Positions 22,601 to 36,047 of a stretch of DNA of 64,000 bases are shown piece by piece; the stretch's first letter is position 1; the number at the start of each line of letters is the position of its first letter. Source of the DNA: Trichomonas vaginalis G3. Its lineage: Eukaryota; Parabasalia; Trichomonadida; Trichomonadidae. The translations under genes and the position numbers were made by a program. The notes below the pieces were generated by a model. It was not told the DNA's origin. It did no database searches and saw only the letters and a program-made list of their open reading frames with translations. The stretch spans positions 7,403,408 through 7,467,407 of the forward strand of contig NC_067207.1 in the NCBI RefSeq assembly GCF_026262505.1, read 5' to 3'.

Positions 22601-25600
22601 ATGAATTTTCATACGGAATCTCTTCGTATATGTTTTGTCATGACTTCTTCATCGTAATGAGCGTATATTCTTTGTCAAACATGAACGTAAATGATCCAAA
22701 AATAATGTTTAGGGTAGATGGTTAGATCTAACCTCATTTCTACCTCATTTCTACCCTCATTTCTACCCTCATTTCTACCCTCATGAATTTTCATACGGAA
22801 TCTCTTCGTATATGTTTTGTCATGACTTCTTCATCGTAATGAGCGTATATTCTTTGTCAAACATGAACGTAAATGATCCAAAAATAATGTTTAGGGTAGA
22901 TGGTTAGATCTAACCTCATTTCTACCCTCATTTCTACCCTCATGAATTTTCATACGGAATCTCTTCGTATATGTTTTGTCATGATTTTTCATCGTAATGA
23001 GCGTATATTCTTTGTCAAACATGAACGTAAATGATCCAAAAATAATGTTTAGGGTAGATGGTTAGATCTAACCTCATTTCTACCCTCATTTCTACCCTCA
23101 TGAATTTTCATACGGAATCTCTTCGTATATGTTTTGTCATGACTTCTTCATCGTAATGAGCGTATATTCTTTGTCAAACATGAACGTAAATGATCCAAAA
23201 ATAATGTTTAGGGTAGATGGTTAGATCTAACCTCATTTCTACCCTCATTTCTACCCTCATGAATTTTCATACGGAATCTCTTCGTATATGTTTTGTCATG
23301 ACTTCTTCATCGTAATGAGCGTATATTCTTTGTCAAACATGAACGTAAATGATCCAAAAATAATGTTTAGGGTAGATGGTTAGATCTAACCTCATTTCTA
23401 CCCTCATTTCTACCCTCATGAATTTTCATACGGAATCTCTTCGTATATGTTTTGTCATGACTTCTTCATCGTAATGAGCGTATATTCTTTGTCAAACATG
23501 AACGTAAATGATCCAAAAATAATGTTTAGGGTAGATGGTTAGATCTAACCTCATTTCTACCCTCATTTCTACCCTCATGAATTTTCATACGGAATCTCTT
23601 CGTATATGTTTTGTCATGACTTCTTCATCGTAATGAGCGTATATTCTTTGTCAAACATGAACGTAAATGATCCAAAAATAATGTTTAGGGTAGATGGTTA
23701 GATCTAACCTCATTTCTACCCTCATTTCTACCCTCATGAATTTTCATACGGAATCTCTTCGTATATGTTTTGTCATGACTTCTTCATCGTAATGAGCGTA
23801 TATTCTTTGTCAAACATGAGCGTAAATGATCCAAAAATAATGTTTAGGGTAGATGGTTAGATCTAACCTCATTTCTACCCTCATTTCTACCCTCAGCCGC
23901 TAAGCGGCGAGACCCAAAGGGTCTTGAATTTTCATACGGAATCTCTTCGTATATGTTTTGTCATGATTTCTTCATCGTAATGAGCGTATATTCTTTGTCA
24001 AACATGAACGTAAATGATCCAAAAATAATGTTTAGGGTAGATGGTTAGATCTAACCTCATTTCTACCCTCATTTCTACCCTCAGCCGCTAAGCGGCGAGA
24101 CCCAAAGGGTCTTGAATTTTCATACGGAATCTCTTCGTATATGTTTTGTCATGACTTCTTCATCGTAATGAGCGTATATTCTTTGTCAAACATGAACGTA
24201 AATGATCCAAAAATAATGTTTAGGGTAGATGGTTAGATCTAACCTCATTTCTACCCTCATTTCTACCCTCATGAATTTTCATACGGAATCTCTTCGTATA
24301 TGTTTTGTCATGATTTCTTCATCGTAATGAGCGTATATTCTTTGTCAAACATGAACGTAAATGATCCAAAAATAATGTTTAGGGTAGATGGTTAGATCTA
24401 ACCTCATTTCTACCCTCATTTCTACCCTCATGAATTTTCATACGGAATCTCTTCGTATATGTTTTGTCATGATTTCTTCATCGTAATGAGCGTATATTCT
24501 TTGTCAAACATGAACGTAAATGATCCAAAAATAATGTTTAGGGTAGATGGTTAGATCTAACCTCATTTCTACCCTCATTTCTACCCTCATGAATTTTCAT
24601 ACGGAATCTCTTCGTATATGTTTTGTCATGATTTCTTCATCGTAATGAGCGTATATTCTTTGTCAAACATGAACGTAAATGATCCAAAATAATGTTTAGG
24701 GTAGATGGTTAGATCTAACCTCATTTCTACCCTCATTTCTACCCTCAGCCGCTAAGCGGCGAGACCCAAAGGGTCTTGAATTTTCATACGGAATCTCTTC
24801 GTATATGTTTTGTCATGACTTCTTCATCGTAATGAGCGTATATTCTTTGTCAAACATGAACGTAAATGATCCAAAAATAATGTTTAGGGTAGATGGTTAG
24901 ATCTAACCTCATTTCTACCCTCATTTCTACCCTCATGAATTTTCATACGGAATCTCTTCGTATATGTTTTGTCATGACTTCTTCATCGTAATGAGCGTAT
25001 ATTCTTTGTCAAACATGAACGTAAATGATCCAAAAATAATGTTTAGGGTAGATGGTTAGATCTAACCTCATTTCTACCCTCATTTCTACCCTCATGAATT
25101 TTCATACGGAATCTCTTCGTATATGTTTTGTCATGACTTCTTCATCGTAATGAGCGTATATTCTTTGTCAAACATGAACGTAAATGATCCAAAAATAATG
25201 TTTAGGGTAGATGGTTAGATCTAACCTCATTTCTACCCTCATTTCTACCCTCAGCCGCTAAGCGGCGAGACCCAAAGGGTCTTGAATTTTCATACGGAAT
25301 CTCTTCGTATATGTTTTGTCATGATTTCTTCATCGTAATGAGCGTATATTCTTTGTCAAACATGAACGTAAATGATCCAAAAATAATATTTAGGGTAGAT
25401 GGTTAGATCTAACCTCATTTCTACCCTCATTTCTACCCTCAGCCGCTAAGCGGCGAGACCCAAAGGGTCTTGAATTTTCATACGGAATCTCTTCGTATAT
25501 GTTTTGTCATGATTTCTTCATCGTAATGAGCGTATATTCTTTGTCAAACATGAACGTAAATGATCCAAAAATAATGTTTAGGGTAGATGGTTAGATCTAA

Positions 25601-28600
25601 CCTCATTTCTACCTCATTTCTACCCTCATGAATTTTCATACGGAATCTCTTCGTATATGTTTTGTCATGACTTCTTCATCGTAATGAGCGTATATTCTTT
25701 GTCAAACATGAACGTAAATGATCCAAAAATAATGTTTAGGGTAGATGGTTAGATCTAACCTCATTTCTACCCTCATTTCTACCCTCATGAATTTTCATAC
25801 GGAATCTCTTCGTATATGTTTTGTCATGACTTCTTCATCGTAATGAGCGTATATTCTTTGTCAAACATGAGCGTAAATGATCCAAAAATAATGTTTAGGG
25901 TAGATGGTTAGATCTAACCTCATTTCTACCCTCATTTCTACCCTCATGAATTTTCATACGGAATCTCTTCGTATATGTTTTGTCATGATTTCTTCATCGT
26001 AATGAGCGTATATTCTTTGTCAAACATGAACGTAAATGATCCAAAAATAATGTTTAGGGTAGATGGTTAGATCTAACCTCATTTCTACCCTCATTTCTAC
26101 CCTCAGCCGCTAAGCGGCGAGACCCAAAGGGTCTTGAATTTTCATACGGAATCTCTTCGTATATGTTTTGTCATGATTTCTTCATCGTAATGAGCGTATA
26201 TTCTTTGTCAAACATGAGCGTAAATGATCCAAAAATAATGTTTAGGGTAGATGGTTAGATCTAACCTCATTTCTACCCTCATTTCTACCCTCATGAATTT
26301 TCATACGGAATCTCTTCGTATATGTTTTGTCATGATTTCTTCATCGTAATGAGCGTATATTCTTTGTCAAACATGAACGTAAATGATCCAAAAATAATGT
26401 TTAGGGTAGATGGTTAGATCTAACCTCATTTCTACCCTCATTTCTACCTCATGAATTTTCATACGGAATCTCTTCGTATATGTTTTGTCATGACTTCTTC
26501 ATCGTAATGAGCGTATATTCTTTGTCAAACATGAGCGTAAATGATCCAAAAATAATGTTTAGGGTAGATGGTTAGATCTAACCTCATTTCTACCCTCATT
26601 TCTACCCTCAGCCGCTAAGCGGCGAGACCCAAAGGGTCTTGAATTTTCATACGGAATCTCTTCGTAAATGTTTTGTCATGATTTCTTCATCGTAATGAGT
26701 GTAAATGTTTTGTCGAAACTTCATCGTACATGTTTTGTCAAGACTTCTTCATCGTAATGAACGTAAATGTTTTGTCATGATTTCTTCATCGTACATGTTT
26801 TGTCGAAACTTCATCGTACATGTTTTGTCGAAACTTCATCGTACATGTTTTGTCGAAACTTCATCGTATATGTTTTGTCATGATTTCTTCGTAAATGATT
26901 TGTCGAAACTTTTTCATCGTAATGAGTGTATATTCTTTGTCAAACATGAGCGGAAATGTTTTGTCAAGACTTCTTCATCGTACATGTTTTGTCATGATTT
27001 CTTCATCGTAATGAGTGTAAATGTTTTGTCAAACATGAACGTAAATGATCCAAAAATAATGTTTAGGGTAGATGGTTAGATCTAACCTCATTTCTACCCT
27101 CATTTCTACCCTCATGAATTTTCATACGGAATCTCTTCGTATATGTTTTGTCATGACTTCTTCATCGTAATGAGCGTATATTCTTTGTCAAACATGAACG
27201 TAAATGATCCAAAAATAATGTTTAGGGTAGATGGTTAGATCTAACCTCATTTCTACCCTCATTTCTACCCTCATGAATTTTCATACGGAATCTCTTCGTA
27301 TATGTTTTGTCATGATTTCTTCATCGTAATGAGCGTATATTCTTTGTCAAACATGAACGTAAATGATCCAAAAATAATGTTTAGGGTAGATGGTTAGATC
27401 TAACCTCATTTCTACCCTCATTTCTACCCTCAGCCGCTAAGCGGCGAGACCCAAAGGGTCTTGAATTTTCATACGGAATCTCTTCGTATATGTTTTGTCA
27501 TGACTTCTTCATCGTAATGAGCGTATATTCTTTGTCAAACATGAACGTAAATGATCCAAAAATAATGTTTAGGGTAGATGGTTAGATCTAACCTCATTTC
27601 TACCCTCATTTCTACCCTCATGAATTTTCATACGGAATCTCTTCGTATATGTTTTGTCATGACTTCTTCATCGTAATGAGCGTATATTCTTTGTCAAACA
27701 TGAACGTAAATGATCCAAAAATAATGTTTAGGGTAGATGGTTAGATCTAACCTCATTTCTACCCTCATTTCTACCCTCATTTCTACCCTCATTTCTACCC
27801 TCATGAATTTTCATACGGAATCTCTTCGTATATGTTTTGTCATGACTTCTTCATCGTAATGAGCGTATATTCTTTGTCAAACATGAACGTAAATGATCCA
27901 AAAATAATGTTTAGGGTAGATGGTTAGATCTAACCTCATTTCTACCCTCATTTCTACCCTCATGAATTTTCATACGGAATCTCTTCGTATATGTTTTGTC
28001 ATGATTTCTTCATCGTAATGAGCGTATATTCTTTGTCAAACATGAACGTAAATGATCCAAAAATAATGTTTAGGGTAGATGGTTAGATCTAACCTCATTT
28101 CTACCCTCATTTCTACCCTCATGAATTTTCATACGGAATCTCTTCGTATATGTTTTGTCATGACTTCTTCATCGTAATGAGCGTATATTCTTTGTCAAAC
28201 ATGAACGTAAATGATCCAAAAATAATGTTTAGGGTAGATGGTTAGATCTAACCTCATTTCTACCCTCATTTCTACCCTCATGAATTTTCATACGGAATCT
28301 CTTCGTATATGTTTTGTCATGACTTCTTCATCGTAATGAGCGTATATTCTTTGTCAACATGAACGTAAATGATCCAAAAATAATGTTTAGGGTAGATGGT
28401 TAGATCTAACCTCATTTCTACCCTCATTTCTACCCTCATGAATTTTATACGGAATCTCTTCGTATATGTTTTGTCATGATTTCTTCATCGTAATGAGCGT
28501 ATATTCTTTGTCAAACATGAACGTAAATGATCCAAAAATAATGTTTAGGGTAGATGGTTAGATCTAACCTCATTTCTACCCTCATTTCTACCCTCAGCCG

Positions 28601-30230
28601 CTAAGCGGCGAGACCCAAAGGGTTTGAATTTTCATACGGAATCTCTTCGTATATGTTTTGTCATGATTTCTTCATCGTAATGAGCGTATATTCTTTGTCA
28701 AACATGAACGTAAATGATCCAAAAATAATATTTAGGGTAGATGGTTAGATCTAACCTCATTTCTACCCTCATTTCTACCTCAGCCGCTAAGCGGCGAGAC
28801 CCAAAGGGTCTTGAATTTTCATACGGAATCTCTTCGTATATGTTTTGTCATGATTTCTTCATCGTAATGAGCGTATATTCTTTGTCAAACATGAACGTAA
28901 ATGATCCAAAAATAATGTTTAGGGTAGATGGTTAGATCTAACCTCATTTCTACCCTCATTTCTACCCTCAGATGAATTTTCATACGGAATCTCTTCGTAT
29001 ATGTTTTGTCATGACTTCTTCATCATAATGAGCGTATATTCTTTGTCAAACATGAACGTAAATGATCCAAAAATAATGTTTGGGTAGATGGTTAGATCTA
29101 ACCTCATTTCTACCCTCATTTCTACCACTCAGCCGCTAAAGCGGCGAGACCCAAAGGGTCTTGAATTTTCATACGGAATCTCTTCGTATATGTTTTGTCA
29201 TGACTTCTTCATCGTAATGAGCGTATATTCTTTTGTCAAACATGAACGTAAATGATCCAAAAATAATGTTTAGGGTAGATGGTTAGATCTAACCTCATTT
29301 CTACCTCATTTCTACCCTCATGAATTTTCATACGGAATCTCTTCGTATATGTTTTGTCATGACTTCTTCATCGTAATGAGCGTATATTCTTTGTCAAACA
29401 TGAACGTAAATGATCCAAAAATAATGTTTAGGGTAGATGGTTAGATCTAACCTCATTTCTACCCTCATTTCTACCCTCATGAATTTTCATACGGAATCTC
29501 TTCGTATATGTTTTGTCATGACTTCTTCATCGTAATGAGCATATATTCTTTGTCAAACATGAACGTAAATGATCCAAAATAATGTTTAGGGTAGATGGTT
29601 AGATCTAACCTCATTTCTACCCTCATTTCTACCCTCATGAATTTTCATACGGAATCTCTTCGTATATGTTTTGTCATGATTTTCTTCATCGTAATGAGCG
29701 TATATTCTTTGTCAAACATGAACGTAAATGATCCAAAAATAATGTTTAGGGTAGATGGTTAGATCTAACCTCATTTCTACCCTCATTTCTACCCTCATGA
29801 ATTTTCATACGGAATCTCTTCGTATATGTTTTGTCATGATTTCTTCATCGTAATGAGCGTATATTCTTTGTCAAACATGAACGTAAATGATCCAAAAATA
29901 ATGTTTAGGGTAGATGGTTAGATCTAACCTCATTTCTACCCTCATTTCTACCCTCATGAATTTTCATACGGAATCTCTTCGTATATGTTTTGTCATGATT
30001 TCTTCATCGTAATGAGCGTATATTCTTTGTCAAACATGAACGTAAATGTTTTGTCATGATTTCTTCATCGTAATGAGCGTATGTTCTTTGTCGAAACTTC
30101 ATCGTACATGTTTTATCATGATTTCTTCATCGGAATGAGCGTAAATGACCCAAAAATAATGTTTATGTTAGAATGTTAGATCTAACACCTTTTCTAACAT
30201 GTTTTCTAACATGGAGGATTTCATTAGATA
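19650..30230. repeat. 159/188-bp tandem array, roughly 60 units (left arm)
   Basis: Consecutive unit starts at 23101, 23260 and 23419 give a 159-bp period. Each unit contains a GAATTTTCATACGGAATCTC segment (the antisense of EEIPYENS from the 66-residue gene), two or more TTCTACCCTCA copies, a GGTTAGATCTAACC palindrome, GGGTAGA able to pair with TCTACCC, and a TTTGTCAAACATGA/GTAATGAGCGTA part. A subset of units gains 29 bp forming two extra mini-hairpins (GCCGCTAAGCGGC and AGACCCAAAGGGTCT), giving 188 bp. A segment including the 21490-21860 block is repeated 5,178 bp further on. Confidence 0.92.
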
Positions 30231-30599
30231 TACACATTCTTCCCTAAACATTATTTTAGTTAAAGTCCATCAAATATTTTTAGGATACTTTCAAAAAATA
30301 ATGTTTATATCAGATGAAACAGTAAAGTATTATATCTATTAAATCGTCTATGATGTAAATTGTGTATAGAATGAAATGGAGGAAGAATGTTTATATCAGA
30401 TGAAACAGTAAGTATTATATCTATTAAATCGTCTATGATGTAAATTATGTATAGAATGAAATGGAGGAAGAATGTTTATATCAGATGAAACAGTAAAGTA
30501 TTATATCTATTAAATCGTCTATGATGTAAATTATGTATAGAATGAAATGGAGGAAGAATGTGTATATCTAATGAAATCCTCCATGTTAGAAAACATGTT
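30231..30599. repeat. Centre of the palindrome with three 86-bp repeats
   Basis: The arms converge on ATACACATTCTTCC ending at 30243 and GGAAGAATGTGTAT beginning at 30557. The 0.3-kb spacer between them is not palindromic. It holds three copies (starts 30301, 30387, 30472) of an 86-bp unit with ATATCAGATGAAACAGTA and TGAAATGGAGGAAG. The last bases of each unit resemble the arm tip, which suggests the unit arose from the inversion junction. Confidence 0.85.
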
Positions 30600-33500
30600 A
30601 GAAAAGGTGTTAGATCTAACATTCTAACATAAACATTATTTTTGGGTCATTTACGCTCATTCCGATGAAGAAATCATGACAAAACATGTATGATGAAGTT
30701 TCGACAAAGAACATACGCTCATTACGATGAAGAAATCATGACAAAACATTTACGTTCATGTTTGACAAAGAACATACGCTCATTACGATGAAGAAATCAT
30801 GACAAAACATGTACGAAGAGATTCCGTATGAAAATTCATGAGGGTAGAAATGAGGGTAGAAATGAGGTTAGATCTAACCATCTACCCTAAACATTATTTT
30901 TGGATCATTTACACTCATTACGATGAAGAAATCATGACAAAAGCATTCACGTTCATGTTTGACAAAACATTTACGATGAAGAAGTCATGACAAAACCATT
31001 GACGACGAAACCATTGACGAAACTATTGACGATGAAACCATTGATGACGAAACCATTAACGTAAACATTTACGTTCATGTTTGACAAAGAACATACGCTC
31101 ATTACGATGAAGAAATCATGACAAAACATATACGAAGAGATTCCGTATGAAAATTCATGAGGGTAGATATGAGGGTAGAAATGAGGGTAGAAATGAGGTT
31201 AGATCTAACCATCTACCCTAAACATTATTTTTGGATCATTTACGTTCATGTTTGACAAAGAATATACGCTCATTACGATGAAGAAATCATGACAAAAATT
31301 ACGAAGAGATTCCGTATGAAAATTCATGAGGTAGAAATGAGGGTAGAAATGAGGTTAGATCTAACCATCTACCCTAAACATTATTTTTGGATCATTTACG
31401 TTCATGTTTGACAAAGAATATACGCTCGTTACGATGAAGAAGTCATGACAAAACATATACGAAGAGATTCCGTATGAAAATTCATGAGGGTAGAAATGAG
31501 GGTAGAAATAGGTTAGATCTAACCATCTACCCTAAACATTATTTTTGATCATTTACGTTCATGTTTGACAAAGAATATACGCTCATTACGATGAAGAAAT
31601 CATGACAAAACATATACGAAGAGATTCCGTATGAAAAATTCATGAGGGTAGAAATGAGGGTAGAAATGAGGTTAGATCTAACCATCTACCCTAAACATTA
31701 TTTTTGGATCATTTACGTTCATGTTTGACAAAGAATATACGCTCATTACGATGAAGAAGTCATGACAAAACATATACGAAGAGATTCCGTATGAAAAATT
31801 CATGAGGGTAGAAATGAGGGTAGAAATGAGGTTAGATCTAACCATCTACCCTAAACATTATTTTGGATCATTTACGTTCATGTTTGACAAAGAATATACG
31901 CTCATTACGATGAAGAAGTCATGACAAAACATATACGAAGAGATTCCGTATGAAAATTCATGAGGGTAGAAATGAGGGTAGAAATGAGGTTAGATCTAAC
32001 CATCTACCCTAAACATTATTTTTGGATCATTTACGCTCATGTTTGACAAAGAATATACGCTCATTACGATGAAGAAGTCATGACAAAACATATCGAAGAG
32101 ATTCGTATGAAAATTCATGAGGGTAGAAATGAGGGTAGAAATGAGGTTAGATCTAACCATCTACCCTAAACATTATTTTTGGATCATTTACGTTCATGTT
32201 TGACAAAGAATATACGCTCATTACGATGAAGAAATCATGACAAAACATATACGAAGAGATTCCGTATGAAAATTCAAGACCCTTTGGGTCTCGCCGCTTA
32301 GCGGCTGAGGAGAAATGAGGGTAGAAATGAGGTTAGATCTAACCATCTACCCTAAACATTATTTTTGGATCATTTACGTTCATGTTTGACAAAGAATATA
32401 CGCTCGTTACGATGAAGAAGTCATGACAAAACATATACGAAGAGATTCCGTATGAAAATTCATGAGGGTAGAAATGAGGGTAGAAATGAGGTTAGATCTA
32501 ACCATCTACCCTAAACATTATTTTTGGATCATTTACGTTCATGTTTGACAAAGAATATACGCTCATTACGATGAAGAAATCATGACAAAACATATACGAA
32601 GAGATTCCGTATGAAAATTCAAGACCCTTTGGTCTCGCCGCTTAGCGGCTGAGGTAGAAATGAGGGTAGAAATGAGGTTAGATCTAACCATCTACCCTAA
32701 ACATTATTTTTGGATCATTTACGTTCATGTTTGACAAAGAATATACGCTCATTACGATGAAGAAGTCATGACAAAACATATACGAAGAGATTCCGTATGA
32801 AAATTCAAGACCCTTTGGGTCTCGCCGCTTAGCGGCTGAGGGTAAAATGAGGGTAGAAATGAGGTTAGATCTAACCATCTACCCTAAACATTATTTTTGG
32901 ATCATTTACGTTCATGTTTGACAAAGAATATACGCTCATTACGATGAAGAAGTCATGACAAAACATATACGAAGAGATTCCGTATGAAAATTCATGAGGG
33001 TAGAAATGAGGGTAGAAATGAGGTTAGATCTAACCATCTACCTAAACATTATTTTTGGATCATTTACGTTCATGTTTGACAAAGAATATACGCTCATTAC
33101 GATGAAGAAATCATGACAAAAATATACGAAGAGATTCCGTATGAAAATTCATGAGGGTAGAAATGAGGGTAGAAATGAGGTTAGATCTAACCATCTACCC
33201 TAAACATTATTTTTGGATCATTTACGTTCATGTTTGACAAAGAATATACGCTCATTACGATGAAGAAATCATGACAAAACATATACGAAGAGATTCCGTA
33301 TGAAAATTCAAGACCCTTTGGGTCTCGCCGCTTAGCGGCTGAGGTAGAAATGAGGGTAGAAATGAGGTTAGATCTAACCATCTACCCTAAACATTATTTT
33401 TGGATCATTTACGTTCATGTTTGACAAAGAATATACGCTCATTACGATGAAGAAATCATGACAAAACATATACGAAGAGATTCCGTATGAAAATTCATGA

Positions 33501-34490
33501 GGGTAGAAATGAGGGTAGAAATGAGGTTAGATCTAACCATCTACCCTAAACATTATTTTTGGATCATTTACGCTCATGTTTGACAAAGAATATACGCTCA
33601 TTACGATGAAGAAGTCATGACAAAACATATACGAAGAGATTCCGTATGAAAATTCATGAGGTAGAAATGAGGGTAGAAATGAGGTTAGATCTAACCATCT
33701 ACCCTAAACATTATTTTTGGATCATTTACGTTCATGTTTGACAAAGAATATACGCCATTACGATGAAGAAATCATGACAAAACATATACGAAGAGATTCC
33801 GTATGAAAATTCATGAGGGTAGAAATGAGGTTAGATCTAACCATCTACCCTAAACATTATTTTTGGATCATTTACGTTCATGTTTGACAAAGAATATACG
33901 CTCATTACGATGAAGAAATCATGACAAAACATATACGAAGAGATTCCGTATGAAAATTCATGAGGGTAGAAATGAGGTTAGATCTAACCATCTACCCTAA
34001 ACATTATTTTTGGATCATTTACGTTCATGTTGACAAAGAATATACGCTCATTACGATGAAAAGTCATGACAAAACATATACGAAGAGATCCGTATGAAAA
34101 TTCATGAGGGTAGAAATGAGGTTAGATCTAACCATCTACCCTAAACATTATTTTTGGATCATTTACGTTCATGTTTGACAAAGAATATACGCTATTACGA
34201 TGAAGAAATCATGACAAAACATATACGAAGAGATTCCGTATGAAAATTCAAGACCTTTGGGTCTCGCCGCTTAGCGGCTGAGGGTAGAAATGAGGGTAGA
34301 AATGAGGTTAGATCTAACCATCTACCCTAAACATTATTTTTGGATCATTTACGCTCATGTTTGACAAAGAATATACGCTCATTACGATGAAGAAGTCATG
34401 ACAAAACATATACGAAGAGATTCCGTATGAAAATTCATGAGGGTAGAAATGAGGTTAGATCTAACCATCTACCCTAAACATTATTTTTGG
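30600..34490. repeat. 159/188-bp tandem array, roughly 23 units (right arm, inverted)
   Basis: Same unit as the left array in reverse orientation, with the same 29-bp hairpin variant in some units (for example 32275-32310, 32615-32650, 32805-32840, 33310-33345, 34250-34285). It has more single-base deletions between units and less than half the copies of the left arm. 30930-31070 is an irregular stretch of short ACCATTGACGA repeats absent from the left arm. Confidence 0.9.
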
Positions 34491-34970
34491 ATCATTTACG
34501 CTCATTACGATGAAGAAATCATGACAAAACATTTACGATGAAATCATGACAAAACATTTACGTTCATGTTTGACAAAAATATACGAAGAAGTCATGAAAA
34601 TTCAATGAGGTGAGAAAAGAGGTGAGAAAAGAGGTTAGATCTCACCTCTTCACCTAAAATAATATTTTTGTCTGATTTACACTCATTACGATGAAGAAGT
34701 CTTGACAAAACATTTACGTTCATTACGATGAAGAAATCATGACAAAACATTTACGTTCATTACGATGAAGAAGTCTTGACAAATCATAAACGAAGAAATC
34801 ATGACAAAACATTTACGATGAAGAAATCATGACAAAACATGTACGTTCATTACGATGAAGAAGTCTTGACAAAACATGTACGATGAAGTCATGACAAATC
34901 ATTTACGATGAAATCATGACAAAACATGTACGATGAAATCATGACAAACATTAACGTAAACATTTATTTC
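34490..34970. repeat. Short-period repeats of GAAATCATGACAAAACAT (right arm)
   Basis: Inverted counterpart of 18861-19650, including one GGTTAGATCTCACC stem-loop block at 34600-34670. Shorter than the left-arm version. Confidence 0.85.
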
Positions 34971-35296
34971 CTGTGATGTTGTCAAAATGTCATGTTGTCA
35001 CATTTTTTCAGAGAAGTTAAATAACCTGGTGACATGGTGACATGGTGACACCTTCAGTTCTTCAAAATAATTCATAACTGCCTTCCTCCTGTGATGTTGT
35101 CAAAATGTCATGTTGTCACATTTTTCAGAGAAGTTAAATGACCTGGTGACATGGTGTCATGGTGACACCTTCAGTTCTTCAAAAATAATTCATAACTGCC
35201 TTCCTCCTGTGTTGTTGTCAAAATGTCATGTTGTCACACTTTTTCAGAGAAGTTAAATGACCGAGTGACACATGGTGACGTAGTGACACCTAAAAA
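34971..35296. repeat. 118-bp tandem repeats, about 2.7 copies (right arm)
   Basis: Inverted counterpart of the 18297-18860 repeats, with GTGACATGGTGACACC and CATAACTGCCTTCCTCCTGTG segments in each unit. Confidence 0.9.
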
Positions 35297-35311
35297 CCAT
35301 CTACCCTAAAC

Positions 35312-35460
35312 ATTATTTTTGCTGAATTCAACAACAAAATGAACGAGGTCAGGATGTATGCAAATACCTTTGAATTCATTCATAAGTTCCTTAGTAAGCG
35401 CATAAAATGCTTGTTTTGAGGTCGAGCCACTTTTGGCTTGACCGTATTCTTTCAATCAAA
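35312..35460 (-). CDS. Short C-terminal reading frame, KELMNEFKGICIHPDLVHFV type (right arm)
   Basis: Mirror of 18130-18278; ends FVVEFSKNNV near 35312. No start codon of its own is evident. Function unknown. Confidence 0.35.
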
Positions 35461-35485
35461 ACTCAAGAATTTTCCTGCGTGAATT

Positions 35486-35686
35486 TTGTATAAAAAGCAA
35501 CCGTCTGAATTCCGGCGATTGCTATATTCTTCACAAATGCCTTATAATACTCTTCGTTCTACAAAGCAAGCATATCATTGGTTTGAAAACCAACAGATAA
35601 AAGAAATTTTAGAAGAATTTCCTCATATGATTGCTTCCCTCGGAAAACCGAGAGAAGAGATTCCGTATGAAAATTCAAGAGGGTAG
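35486..35686 (+). CDS. 66-residue reading frame of element C (right arm)
   Basis: An open frame that begins only with a TTG at 35486. The first ATG is at codon 18, which would give about 49 residues. Charged and aromatic sequence (YHWFENQQIKEILEEFPHMI) runs to a tail EEIPYENSRG. The tail codons plus the downstream TTAGATCTAAC stem-loop are the seed of the 159-bp repeat unit. Function unknown; it may be the 3' remnant of a longer gene. Confidence 0.45.
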   Translation: MYKKQPSEFRRLLYSSQMPYNTLRSTKQAYHWFENQQIKEILEEFPHMIASLGKPREEIPYENSRG

Positions 35687-36047
35687 AAAACATGTTAGAA
35701 AAGGTGTTAGATCTAACATTCTAACATAAACATTATTTTTGGGTCATTTACACTCATTACGATGAAATCATGACAAAACATATACGTTCATGTTTGACAA
35801 AACATAAACGATGAAATCATGACAAAACATTTACGCTCATTACGAAGAAACCTTGATAAATCATTTATGTTATACAGTAATGTTAGTCATGAATGTTTGT
35901 CCTACGTGTTGGCGTTAGTGTTGAAAAATAATGTTTGTCCTACATGAAGCCGTACAAGCGTTTGAATTTGTTTATGAATAAGATTACACTCTTGTTTTCT
36001 GTATCTATCATACAAACATAAGCAGCACCTGTTTTTGTAAAGTTTAT

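Noticed and set aside
21527-27079. 124-residue reading frames at 21527-21901 and 26705-27079 and 64-residue frames at 28741, 32684 and 33187
   Set aside because: They are translations of short-period repeats (MFCRNFIVHVLSR and similar) and exist only because the repeat length is in frame; no start context or conservation beyond the DNA repeat.
19650-34490. CRISPR-like array (many palindromic repeats)
   Set aside because: Units are tandem and contiguous with no unique spacers, the genome is eukaryotic, and no cas-like genes are present.
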